This document shows, one piece after another, positions 37,146 to 44,401 of a stretch of DNA of 64,000 bases. The translations under genes and the position numbers were made by a program. The DNA comes from JAMXLO01 sp963726125 (GTDB taxonomy: Bacteria; Pseudomonadota; Alphaproteobacteria; Acetobacterales; Acetobacteraceae). Below the pieces are notes generated by a model. It made no database searches, was not told the DNA's origin, and saw only the letters and a program-made list of their open reading frames with translations. The stretch spans positions 186,001 to 250,000 of the forward strand of contig CAVSBG010000013.1 of NCBI GenBank assembly GCA_963726125.1. The letters run 5' to 3'. Positions within the stretch are counted from its first letter, which is position 1, and the number at the start of each line of letters is the position of its first letter.

Positions 37146-37946
37146 TCAGCCCGTAGATCGCTGAATATGTTTTATTTTCTGCCATTCCTGCTCCATCTCC
37201 TCAAGCGGCATTTCGGCGAGTGACTTTCCTTCGGTAGCAGCTGCTTGCTCGATTCCGTTGAAGCGCCGGGAGAACTTGTCATTGGCTTGGCGCAGGCAGG
37301 TTTCGGGGTCGAGGTCTAGCTTCCTCGCGAGGTTGGCCAGCACGAAGAGCAGATCGCCGACTTCGTCGCGCAGCCGATGTGGTTGCGCGGCGGGGAGTTC
37401 CGCTCTGACTTCTGCGATCTCTTCATCCAGCTTCGCCAGGACCGCTTCGGCATTCGGCCAGTCGAAGCCGACACGCGCTGCGCGAGCGGTGAGCTTTGCG
37501 GCACGGGTCAGGGCAGGGAGGCCGATAGGGACACCGGCCAAGGTGCCGGTCTCGGCGCGGGCGGCGCGTTCGGCGGTCTTCTGCTGTTCCCAGGCGACGG
37601 TCTGGGTGGCCGCGTCACGCATCGCGGCTTCGCCGAATACGTGCGGATGGCGGCGGATCATCTTGTCCGCGATGGCTTTTGCGACATCGGCGAATGTGAA
37701 CTGGCCGGCTTCCTCGGCCATGCGTGCGTGGTAGACGACCTGGAACAGCAGGTCGCCCAGTTCGTCCGCCAACGCGGCGGTGTCCTGGCGGGCGATGGCA
37801 TCCGCCACCTCGTAGGCTTCCTCGATCGTGTAGGGCGCGATGCTGGCAAAGTCCTGTTGCTGGTCCCAGGGGCAGCCGGCGACGGGGTCACGTAGGGCCG
37901 CCATGACGTCGAGCAGGCGGCGGAGTTCGGCTTCGGCTGTTGGCAT
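37146..37946 (-). CDS. mazG: nucleoside triphosphate pyrophosphohydrolase MazG
   Basis: 266 residues with the tandem MazG folds. The first has CPWDQQQDFASIAPYTIEEA and ADELGDLLFQVVYHARMAEE; the second has LDEEIAEVRAELPAAQPHRL and RDEVGDLLFVLANLARKLDL. The ExxE/ExxD metal sites are intact. It hydrolyses dNTPs/NTPs to monophosphates. ATG 37946 is the conserved start. In related genomes it follows MBL-tatD-metG-holB; here a 4.7-kb element separates it from the MBL gene. Confidence 0.94.
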   Translation of the reverse strand: MPTAEAELRRLLDVMAALRDPVAGCPWDQQQDFASIAPYTIEEAYEVADAIARQDTAALADELGDLLFQVVYHARMAEEAGQFTFADVAKAIADKMIRRHPHVFGEAAMRDAATQTVAWEQQKTAERAARAETGTLAGVPIGLPALTRAAKLTARAARVGFDWPNAEAVLAKLDEEIAEVRAELPAAQPHRLRDEVGDLLFVLANLARKLDLDPETCLRQANDKFSRRFNGIEQAAATEGKSLAEMPLEEMEQEWQKIKHIQRSTG

Positions 37947-37972
37947 CGATGCCCCTCGATCGCGGCATCTGG

Positions 37973-38000
37973 ATGCCGCAGAAGATATACACGGTAAGGT
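37973..38000. other. left attachment site of Xer-type integrated element
   Basis: ATGCCGCAGAAGATATA (37973-37989) is an exact 17-bp direct repeat of 42662-42678. It is followed by CACGGTAAGGT, a degenerate second arm (5 of 11 positions shared with the arm at the right end). It lies 26 bp upstream of the mazG start. Confidence 0.75.
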
Positions 38001-38090
38001 CAAAGCAGCACCGGCACCACAGCGGCAACGAGCGCTCACCCTGCTACGTCCAATCTCGGAGAAAACCCGAGCCAAGGACACAGCTTCCAC

Positions 38091-38678
38091 ATGATCACAT
38101 CGTTTGCCGGCCGACGCGCAGCGCGACTGATCTCGCTCCACACCGAGATCAATTCGTTACTGCGAACAATCGCCGAACAGCGACAAGCCGACCTGTTCGA
38201 GCCGACGCGCCAGCATCTGCGCACGGCCGACGCGGTGATGGCCGCCAACACCATCCGACTATCAGCTCGCGAGGCTAACGATCTCGTGCGCGCCACGCTG
38301 CCACCGTCAGCACACGACGCCACCACACGCATCGAACACGCATTGCTGTTCGTCGCACTGCGGCACTGCATGGACACCGTGCGCCAGATCGACAGCGACA
38401 CAATTCCGCCGGCCGCTATCGCCGCTGCTCAGATCCTCCGCGAGCAGCTCACCACGTGGCTACAGGTCAACAATGTCGTCACGGTGAAGCGCCACGACAA
38501 AGCCTCGGCCGACCTGGCAGACCGACCGCGGGAACCGAAACGACGCATCAGCCGGCGCCGCCTCCGGCGAGGCGACATAACCGTTCTTCTCGGGCAACCC
38601 GCGTCAGCGGGTCCGGGTTTGTTCCAGCCCGAATCCGACACGGCGCCGAGCGAGCCCGCCGCGACCGTGGCCGCGTGA
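38091..38678 (+). CDS. element protein of unknown function (195 aa)
   Basis: First gene of the element's operon. It is helical with no membrane segment (SLHTEINSLLRTIAEQRQAD; IEHALLFVALRHCMDTVRQI) and has a very basic C-terminal stretch (PREPKRRISRRRLRRGD) that could bind nucleic acid. In the circular form of the element the Rep stop codon would overlap this ATG (ATGA). Its own stop overlaps the next GTG. No family is recognised. Confidence 0.55.
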   Translation: MITSFAGRRAARLISLHTEINSLLRTIAEQRQADLFEPTRQHLRTADAVMAANTIRLSAREANDLVRATLPPSAHDATTRIEHALLFVALRHCMDTVRQIDSDTIPPAAIAAAQILREQLTTWLQVNNVVTVKRHDKASADLADRPREPKRRISRRRLRRGDITVLLGQPASAGPGLFQPESDTAPSEPAATVAA

Positions 38679-38914
38679 ACAGCGAAGCAACGCCGCCGCG
38701 GCCGTTGCACCTGACAGCCGCGCAGCTCGCCGCGGCCTACCGTCAACAGATCCACGACGGCCCCGCAGCAGCAGCGAAAGCGGCTCAAGCTCGCCTGCAC
38801 GCGCTGCTACGGTCGACGGCCGAGGCCAAGCAGGCCGCGGCCGTCGAACGTTCGGCATCGAACGCGCAGGCCGCGCCGAGCTCTAACCAGGCCCAGGCAG
38901 CGCAAACCGAGTGA
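38675..38914 (+). CDS. small Ala/Gln-rich element protein (79 aa)
   Basis: The GTG start overlaps the previous stop (GTGA) and its stop overlaps the next GTG, so it sits in a three-gene coupled set. The sequence is helical and Ala-rich (LHLTAAQLAAAYRQQIHDGP; AKAAQARLHALLRSTAEAKQ). No similarity is recognised. Confidence 0.5.
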   Translation: MNSEATPPRPLHLTAAQLAAAYRQQIHDGPAAAAKAAQARLHALLRSTAEAKQAAAVERSASNAQAAPSSNQAQAAQTE

Positions 38915-39520
38915 CCGACACCGGCCGGCCGCAGCTCAACTCCCTGGACCCGGCCGACCGCGCAATCGCCGCGGCCGTCACCGGCTACACCGAGCAGCTC
39001 GCGCGCCAGCTCGACACCGTCGGCTATTGGCCGGCGAGGCTGCATTTCTGGCAACCACGGGACCGCTTCGAGGAGATCGGTTTCGGCGCCTTCCTCGCCA
39101 AGCTCGAGCACACGATGAAGACCTGCCGGGTCAAGCTCTGGCAGCGCGCACCCTTCGCCGAGCTGCCGAACAGCACACCGGCCGAGAGCGACATCGAGGC
39201 CGCTTACAACGCCTATGCCGCCAACCTCGCAACTCAGCTGCGAGGCCTGCGGGTACTGGCCGCTCGTGCTGAAGCTCCCGGCGCCGAGAACGAAGGCCGA
39301 GACCATGGCCCTTAACATGTTCGTTGCGCGGTTAGACGGCGTGATGAAAACCCAGCACACGCCGAATTCACCTCACGCAACGACCGAACGACGCCGGCGG
39401 ACGGTACCGGCGAAGGTGGTCAACGTGACAAGCTTGGCCCTGGCGTTCCTGAAGCTCGCCCGGTCAAGGTCTGCGGGGAGGACGTGCGGCACGCGCCGAG
39501 CCTCCCCGCAGCACCCCTAA
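38911..39520 (+). pseudogene. tandem-repeat element protein with +1 frameshift (~200 aa)
   Basis: Unit 1 reads VTGYTEQLARQLDTVGYWPA then AKLEHTMKTCRVKLWQR; unit 2 reads YNAYAANLATQLR, ACGYWPLVLKLPAPRTKAET, FVARLDGVMKTQHTP. The units align as a ~65-residue tandem duplication. Unit 2 is split by one extra base in CGAGGCC at about 39243-39247; without repair the ORF ends at 39315. The function is unknown. The repeated GYWP and MKT motifs may mark a small binding domain. Confidence 0.55.
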
Positions 39521-39525
39521 ACCGA

Positions 39526-39621
39526 GTGTTCGACGGCACGCCGCGCCGCATGGTCACCGCGATCGCGATAGCCGTCGCCCTCGCGTTCCTCTGGCACCTG
39601 GCCACAGGCCTGCACCCGTAG
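39526..39621 (+). CDS. very small membrane peptide (31 aa)
   Basis: The GTG start lies 6 bp after the preceding stop, or ATG 39550. It contains one hydrophobic helix (MVTAIAIAVALAFLWHLATG) flanked by Arg on the inner side. The position at the end of the coupled gene set and clean TM make it plausible, but it is too short to prove by eye. Confidence 0.35.
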   Translation: MFDGTPRRMVTAIAIAVALAFLWHLATGLHP

Positions 39622-40756
39622 ATACAAACGTGGTGCACACCGCGAAAACCGCTGCGGCACAGCGCGAAAACGCGGTCCCTGGTCACGCTAAGCACAACTC
39701 AGCCCGGCCACGACACGCCAGCTCAACCACAGACCGGCCGATTGCCGGCCTGTCACCGGAGCCGGCCCGGGCTAGCCATCGCGTCTCCGGCCGAGGGCCT
39801 ACGCGCGACCGCCTGGCGGATGGCTACCCGGCCCCATCACCACGAAAGTGGCTGCGGTGCTCGCTCCGGGTTCGCGCGCCACGTTCATGCGCCGCAAACA
39901 GGCTGGCGACGCCGGCGGCCGCGCGCGCCCCCGGGCTGCGCTCCTCGTTCTCCGAATGCGGTGTGCCGGCGCCAGCATGGGCCGCGCCACGGCGCCTGGC
40001 GCACGCATCGCGCCAGCCGAAGACGGCCGGCACGCCGCCTGCACAAAGCCCCGCCGTGGCACGTCCCATGCAGCGCCAGCACGAGTCATGCCGGGGGGGA
40101 ACCCCCCCGAGGCCCCCCGCCCCCCGGCGGCCAGGGTTCGCGCGCAGTCGCACCGGTGCGTACCGGCCACGCCCGCCACGGGCACCAGGCGCGCGCCCGG
40201 TTCCTCGCGAACCGAGGCACCAGTCGACGCGCCTGCCGCCCTGAGCGAGCATGGCCGCGGATCCAGCAGTGTCGGCGCGCCGGCGTGCCACTCCCGCACG
40301 CCGCCCCGGCCTGGGGGGCCTACGTGCGCCCTGGCGCCACGGCCGGGCTGGCGGGCGGGCACAGCGGCCCGCCCTGGCCCGGCCCTGCGCCAGGTCGCTG
40401 CACCCCCCCACGCCATCCACCGACGGATCGCATCCACCATGGCGAAAGGGGGTGCAGCTCGCACGTCGCGCCGCCACAGCCCCCGGGCAGCACACGACGG
40501 GCCCACGGCCGGTGACACACCCGCCGGCCGCTCGTGTCACCTGGGATGCCACCACGGCCGGCGCCAGCGGCCGGCGTGCCACCCTCGGCCGCCGCGCAGT
40601 CAACACCGCTCGGCTTCGCCTCCGCGCCGCGAGGCGGCGGCCGCAAGGGCGGCCGGTGTTTGACAGCACGCCAACCGGGGCGGCCAGCCGCCGACATCGA
40701 AGCCGCGGCAAGGTGCCGCGACCTCGCGCACTCTCAACCACGAAGGACAGCCCCCC
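39622..40756. other. extremely GC-rich, ORF-poor tract of the element
   Basis: About 1.1 kb with C-rich runs on the plus strand. All six frames are open only because stop codons are rare; none gives a credible protein. Hairpins are frequent, for example CGGGGGGG-AA-CCCCCCCG at 40092-40109 and GGGCGGGC-ACAGCG-GCCCGCCC at 40353-40374. It could be a replication origin, a packaging signal or a structured RNA region. Confidence 0.45.
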
Positions 40757-40951
40757 ATGCCAACCATCACGTTCGAACTGACCGACAACCAGGCCGACGC
40801 ATTCAGCCAGGTCATAAAGCGACTGGCACGGTCGAAGCTCGGTCATGACGGACTGAACCTCGCGAGCCAATGGGAAGACCCGGACGCAGCCGAAGCCGCC
40901 GTGCTGATCCTACGCCAGGCGCTGCAAGATGCCGGTTTCAACCCCCGTTAG
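40757..40951 (+). CDS. small DUF7706-like protein (64 aa)
   Basis: It starts MPTITFELTDNQADAFSQVI and ends LILRQALQDAGFNPR. This pattern of ELTDxQA near the start and a final helix LxxALxxAGFxPR is familiar from small plasmid and accessory-region proteins. Likely a small soluble protein; role unknown. Confidence 0.6.
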   Translation: MPTITFELTDNQADAFSQVIKRLARSKLGHDGLNLASQWEDPDAAEAAVLILRQALQDAGFNPR

Positions 40952-40961
40952 GACACCCGCC

Positions 40962-41300
40962 ATGGCCGCGATCGACACCAACCAGCTCACCGCCCTGCAG
41001 CCAGCATATCGCGGCACCAGCAGCTACCTCGTTGCGATCCACGACAACGGGCAGATCGCAATCGAGCACTGCCCGGCGCCCGCACACCGCGGCATCGAGC
41101 ACGACGCCGCAGCCGACAGCTTTACGCGCCAGGTGCTGGCGTTCCACGACGGCCACCGTGGCGCCAGGGTCACACTCGGTTTCGGAGCGAGCGGCACGAT
41201 CGAAACCGCGGACAGCGACGACGACCCCACGCCCACGTGGCCCGGCGTGGATGGCAGACGCATTCTGGCAGGTCCGCGAGCTCGTGATGATGGCCCACCT
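40962..41300 (+). CDS. element protein of unknown function, end uncertain
   Basis: ATG 40962 is 10 bp after the previous stop. The N-terminal ~95 residues look real (YRGTSSYLVAIHDNGQIAIE; RQVLAFHDGHRGARVTLGFG); beyond about 41250 the frame loses protein character while the +1 frame starts MADAFWQVRELVMMAHLVQV. The ORF formally runs to 41741. One +1 break may split a single ~180-residue protein ending at 41505. Confidence 0.45.
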
Positions 41301-41505
41301 CGTGCAGGTCAGTCGCAGCATGGTGCAGCGCTGCCGGCGCGCCGCGCTCCTTCCAGGAGCCACCCCCGACGACCGCCTGGCACTGCGCATCACGGCCGAT
41401 GCCGGCGACGCCGGACACCCGATCACGCCGGCCGAGCACGCCGAAGCCCGCAAGATCCTCGACCGCCTCAACGGCCGGCGATTGCTGCCGAGCCCGGCGG
41501 ATTAA
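41251..41505 (+). CDS. element protein of unknown function (84 aa) or C-terminal half of the preceding protein
   Basis: It begins MADAFWQVRELVMMAHLVQV and has ITPAEHAEARKILDRLNGRR near the end, good helical protein character. ATG 41251 lacks a strong ribosome site. See the preceding entry for the frameshift alternative. Confidence 0.45.
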   Translation: MADAFWQVRELVMMAHLVQVSRSMVQRCRRAALLPGATPDDRLALRITADAGDAGHPITPAEHAEARKILDRLNGRRLLPSPAD

Positions 41506-42192
41506 AACGCAGCGACCAGCAGCACGCCGCCGGCGCCGACAGCCACCACGGCCCCCAGCAGAAACAGCCAGGTCCCACGGCCGAGCGGCATCAACCGGCG
41601 ACGCCAGCCACGACGGCGCCAACGGCGATGCTGCCGGCTACCCCACGGCGAGGCCGAGAGTTTTTTTTCGACGAACACGACCCACCACCCCCGCGCTTGC
41701 GAGCGAGGGGGCGAGGGAGGACCCCCCGCAGCTTCATCTGAGACGATTGTGAGATTCCGGCCGAGCCAGCCGCTCCCAGCCCCTCAAGCAACCTTCCTTC
41801 GCAACCACAGGCCCAGGCCAACCCCCGGTCTGGCGGGGAGGCGGTGCCACCCCCCGCCATGCCCGAGCAGCCAAAGCCCGGCTTCAGCCGAGGCTGCTGC
41901 ACCAGTCCCCCAACCGGAGAAACCCCGGCCAGGGTTGGGCACACTCTCCGGTTGTGAGGGTCGCGCCGCAAGCGCAACATGCGGTTGTGTGCAAAACTTT
42001 GGCTCCAAGCCTGCACACAGGCGAGGGGACGACCCCCGCTGACCCGCAGGGGCGGGGGCTCGACCCGTCACCTGTGCACAGCCCTGGAGCTGGATGATGC
42101 TCTATGAGTCACCGAAGCAACTCCCTGTTGCCAACTGCAGGATTCGCGCTGCCATTGTGCGCCCATGCACTTAAAGATGCTTGTGGCGCACA
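41506..42192. other. non-coding part of the element upstream of rep, with inverted repeats
   Basis: No credible gene. It contains a perfect 9-bp inverted repeat AACCGGAGA (41912-41920) / TCTCCGGTT (41945-41953) and several C-rich tracts. As the region directly upstream of the Rep-like gene it is a candidate replication origin. Confidence 0.4.
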
Positions 42193-42196
42193 ATGG
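42152..42196. promoter_or_regulatory. 12-bp perfect inverted repeat at the rep start (autoregulation or origin site)
   Basis: CCATTGTGCGCC (42152-42163) and GGCGCACAATGG (42185-42196) are exact inverted copies 21 bp apart. The right copy covers the ATG of the Rep-like gene at 42193. Such placement is typical of operators where a Rep protein represses itself. Confidence 0.55.
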
Positions 42197-42687
42197 CGGC
42201 CCCTAAATTCGCCACCGCCACGCGGCAGATTGTGGCCGTGGTGGACGAGGCGGGGACGCGCTACCCGGTACGCGAGGCACGCCCCCCAGGTCGCAGCTAT
42301 GGCAGGGGATTCACGATCTTGTTTGACGATGCACGACGCGAGGTGCTGCAACAGCTGAACACCGTGTCAGCGTTCAAAGTGTTCCTTGCGCTACCGGACC
42401 ATCTATCGTTCACCGAGTTCCGACCGCTCAACCGCAACATCCTCGCGGCAGAGCTCGGGATCGACGGCGCCTCAGTCTCGCGCGCCATGACAGACTTGCT
42501 GAATCGCAAAATCGTCGAGCGCAAAGGGAGGGGACCGGTCACACAGTGGAAGCTATCGTTCGAGGTGCTGTGGCGCGGCAACGCCGCTGCGTACCACGCC
42601 GCAGCACGCGAACACGAAGCACGCCGCAAAGCACTCAACAAACCGGAACGACCGGCGCTGAATGCCGCAGAAGATATATTATGTTAA
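42193..42687 (+). CDS. RepL-like winged-helix replication protein of the element
   Basis: 164 residues. The central helix-turn-helix/wing is clear (FTILFDDARREVLQQLN; NRNILAAELGIDGASVSRAM; LLNRKIVERKGRGPVTQW), followed by LSFEVLWRGNAAAYHAAARE, like the C-terminus of RepL-type plasmid initiators. The last codons (Leu-Cys-stop) lie in the chromosomal flank: attR is inside the gene. In the circular form the frame would continue 34 more codons into 37990-38094. It starts within an inverted repeat. Confidence 0.65.
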   Translation: MAAPKFATATRQIVAVVDEAGTRYPVREARPPGRSYGRGFTILFDDARREVLQQLNTVSAFKVFLALPDHLSFTEFRPLNRNILAAELGIDGASVSRAMTDLLNRKIVERKGRGPVTQWKLSFEVLWRGNAAAYHAAAREHEARRKALNKPERPALNAAEDILC

Positions 42688-42689
42688 GT
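42662..42689. other. right attachment site, dif-like (11+6+11)
   Basis: XerC-side arm ATGCCGCAGAA, centre GATATA and XerD-side arm TTATGTTAAGT. The last arm differs from the E. coli dif XerD arm (TTATGTTAAAT) at one position; the first shares the CGCA and terminal AA. The XerD-side arm is chromosomal, because it encodes the last codons and stop of the MBL gene on the minus strand. Confidence 0.7.
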
Positions 42690-43470
42690 CGAATGCCATG
42701 CCATCGTAGCCGGGCTCTATGCCAGGCGGCAGATTGGCCTGGAGCCAGGCCCAGTCCATGTCTGGGCCCATGTGGGTCAGCACGGTTCGGCGCGGCCGAA
42801 TGCGTTGGGACCAAGCCACGACTGTCGCGAGATCTGCGTGCGTCTTGTGCGGGCCTTGGCGCAGGAAGCAATCGACCACCCAGGTGTCCACGCCGTCCAG
42901 CATCGCGAACGCTGTGTCGTCCAGGCCGACGACGTCGGTTGAGTAGCCGAAGCCGCCGATACGCAGGCCTAGCGTTGGGATGAACCCGTGGTCCTGCTCG
43001 AACAGTTGGACTTCGAGGCCAGCCGCGGTGATGGTATCGGTTGGCTGCACCTCGCGTGGCACCAGGACGGGCCGAAAGAAGCCAGGCGGCTGCCAGGGCC
43101 GGAATGCGTAGCCGAAGCGCCGGGTCATCTCGTCGATTGTGGTTGCCGTGGCGAAGGCGTCCAGCGGTCGGTCGACGATGCGGTTGAGGATGCGGACGTC
43201 GTCCAGGCCGGTGATGTGGTCGGCATGCGCATGTGTGTAGAGGATGGCGTCGACGCTCGGAATGCGGCAGTCGAGGAGTTGGGTGCGCATGTCCGGCGAG
43301 GTGTCGACGAGCAGGCGGGTCCCCTGCCCGCTCTCCACCACGATGCTGGCGCGGGTGCGTCGGTTGCGTGGTTCGCTGGGGTCGCAGGAGCCCCAGTCGC
43401 CTGTGCCGTCGTCGCCACCGATCATTGGCACGCCCGCTGAACCGCCGGTGCCGAGCAGGATGACCCGCAT
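42679..43470 (-). CDS. MBL-fold metallo-hydrolase, PhnP/RNase Z-like (263 aa)
   Basis: It starts MRVILLGTGGSAGVPMIGGD. The metal ligands are in YTHAHADHITGLDDVR (HxHxDH), the later His in FEQDHGFIPTLGLRIGG and VLTHMGPDMDW. This PhnP-like phosphodiesterase type sits next to tatD in many alphaproteobacteria. Its last three codons and stop coincide with one arm of the dif-like site, and its 3' end overlaps the element's rep gene tail-to-tail. Confidence 0.9.
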   Translation of the reverse strand: MRVILLGTGGSAGVPMIGGDDGTGDWGSCDPSEPRNRRTRASIVVESGQGTRLLVDTSPDMRTQLLDCRIPSVDAILYTHAHADHITGLDDVRILNRIVDRPLDAFATATTIDEMTRRFGYAFRPWQPPGFFRPVLVPREVQPTDTITAAGLEVQLFEQDHGFIPTLGLRIGGFGYSTDVVGLDDTAFAMLDGVDTWVVDCFLRQGPHKTHADLATVVAWSQRIRPRRTVLTHMGPDMDWAWLQANLPPGIEPGYDGMAFDLT

Positions 43471-43474
43471 GCGC

Positions 43475-44248
43475 TCAGGCGGTCTTGCGGAACAGACGGC
43501 GGAAATTTGCCGTCGTCAGGTCAGCCAGCGCTTCGGGTTCCAGGTGACGAACGTCGGCCAAGACTTTGGCTGTGTGGGTGACGTGGGCGGGTTCGTTGCG
43601 CTTGCCGCGGAATGGCACTGGGGCGAGGTACGGGGCGTCGGTTTCGACGAGCAGACGATCGAGTGGAAGGTCGCGGGCTATGTCGCGGAGTTCAGCGGAT
43701 TTTGGGAAAGTCAGGATGCCGGAGAAGCTGACGTAGCCGCCCATGGCGATGGCGGCCTCGGCGAGCATTCGCGAGGAGCTGAAGCAGTGCAGGAGGAAGA
43801 GGAAGTCACCGCCGGTATTGCGTTCATCTTGCAGGATTTGCGTGATGTCGGTGTCGGCGTCGCGGGCGTGGATGGCGAGCGGTAGGTCGGCCAGACGGGC
43901 AGCGCGGATGTGGGCACGGAAGTTGGCCTGCTGCACGTCGCGAGGGGCTCGGTCGTAGTAGTAGTCCAGGCCGGACTCGCCGATGCCGATGACACGGGGG
44001 TGGGTGGTTAGGGCTGCAATTGCTTCGGGCGATGGGATGGGGGCTTCGGCGGCGTGGTGGGGGTGGACGCCCACTGTGCACCAAAGGTGGGGCTGGGTTT
44101 CGGCCAGTGCGGGGAGGGTGCGGGACTGGGCCAGCGTGGTGCCGATGGTGACCATTTCGGCCACCCCGGCAGCGCGGGCGCGGGCGATGACGGCGGGGCG
44201 TTCGGCCTCGGTGAAGTAGTCGAGGTGGCAGTGGGAATCGATCAGCAT
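43475..44248 (-). CDS. tatD: TatD-family metal-dependent deoxyribonuclease
   Basis: 257 residues. MLIDSHCHLDYFTEAERPAV carries the first metal His pair; later ligands are Glu in VIGIGESGLDYYYD, His in LPLAIHARDAD, LLHCFSSS and Asp in LLVETDAPYLAPVPFRGKRN. Start ATG 44248 removes a spurious 11-residue extension. The stop lies 4 bp from the MBL start, so they are one operon. A REP-like element lies between tatD and metG. Confidence 0.93.
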   Translation of the reverse strand: MLIDSHCHLDYFTEAERPAVIARARAAGVAEMVTIGTTLAQSRTLPALAETQPHLWCTVGVHPHHAAEAPIPSPEAIAALTTHPRVIGIGESGLDYYYDRAPRDVQQANFRAHIRAARLADLPLAIHARDADTDITQILQDERNTGGDFLFLLHCFSSSRMLAEAAIAMGGYVSFSGILTFPKSAELRDIARDLPLDRLLVETDAPYLAPVPFRGKRNEPAHVTHTAKVLADVRHLEPEALADLTTANFRRLFRKTA

Positions 44249-44280
44249 GGGAGGTACGCGCGCTCCGGAATGACGAGGCA

Positions 44281-44374
44281 CCCCCTCCCCAACCCTCCCC
44301 TGCTTTGCGGGAGAGGGAGTTCAATGGGGGCGGCACTCCCTCTCCCGCGGAGCGGGGGAGGGTTGGGGAGGGGG
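44281..44374. repeat. REP-like palindromic element (full copy, 94 bp)
   Basis: Nearly identical to the copy at 14179-14269 in both arms (CCCCCTCCCCAACCCTCCCC ... GGTTGGGGAGGGGG) with a different short centre. It is located in the metG-tatD spacer within an operon, so it may act on mRNA stability or polarity. Confidence 0.85.
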
Positions 44375-44401
44375 TGGCAAGTCATATGCAGGAACAATGC
44401 G

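Larger units (their letters stand above)
37973..42689. mobile_element. cryptic plasmid- or satellite-phage-like element integrated at a dif-like Xer site (~4.69 kb)
   Basis: Bounded by an exact 17-bp direct repeat; the unit length is 4689 bp. It contains a winged-helix Rep-like gene, a tightly overlapping operon of unknown small proteins, a very GC-rich tract and a DUF7706-like gene, but no integrase, transposase or Zot-like gene. It splits the MBL-mazG pair of an otherwise conserved operon. The right border carries a second 11-bp arm TTATGTTAAGT, nearly identical to the XerD arm of E. coli dif, supporting use of host XerC/XerD. This is inferred from sequence structure only. Confidence 0.72.

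Noticed and set aside
39742..40870. Several overlapping ORFs of 250-350 codons on both strands
   Set aside because: They exist only because stop codons are rare in this very GC-rich tract. Translations are Pro/Ala/Arg low-complexity without domains, and no ribosome sites fit.
37973..42689. Filamentous phage (Inovirus) as the identity of the Xer-flanked element
   Set aside because: No Zot-like morphogenesis gene, major coat protein or pIII-like adsorption gene is visible, so plasmid or satellite is the safer description.
37947..42700. tRNA gene as integration target of the element
   Set aside because: No tRNA-like sequence was seen at either border; the target is a dif-like site overlapping the MBL stop codon.
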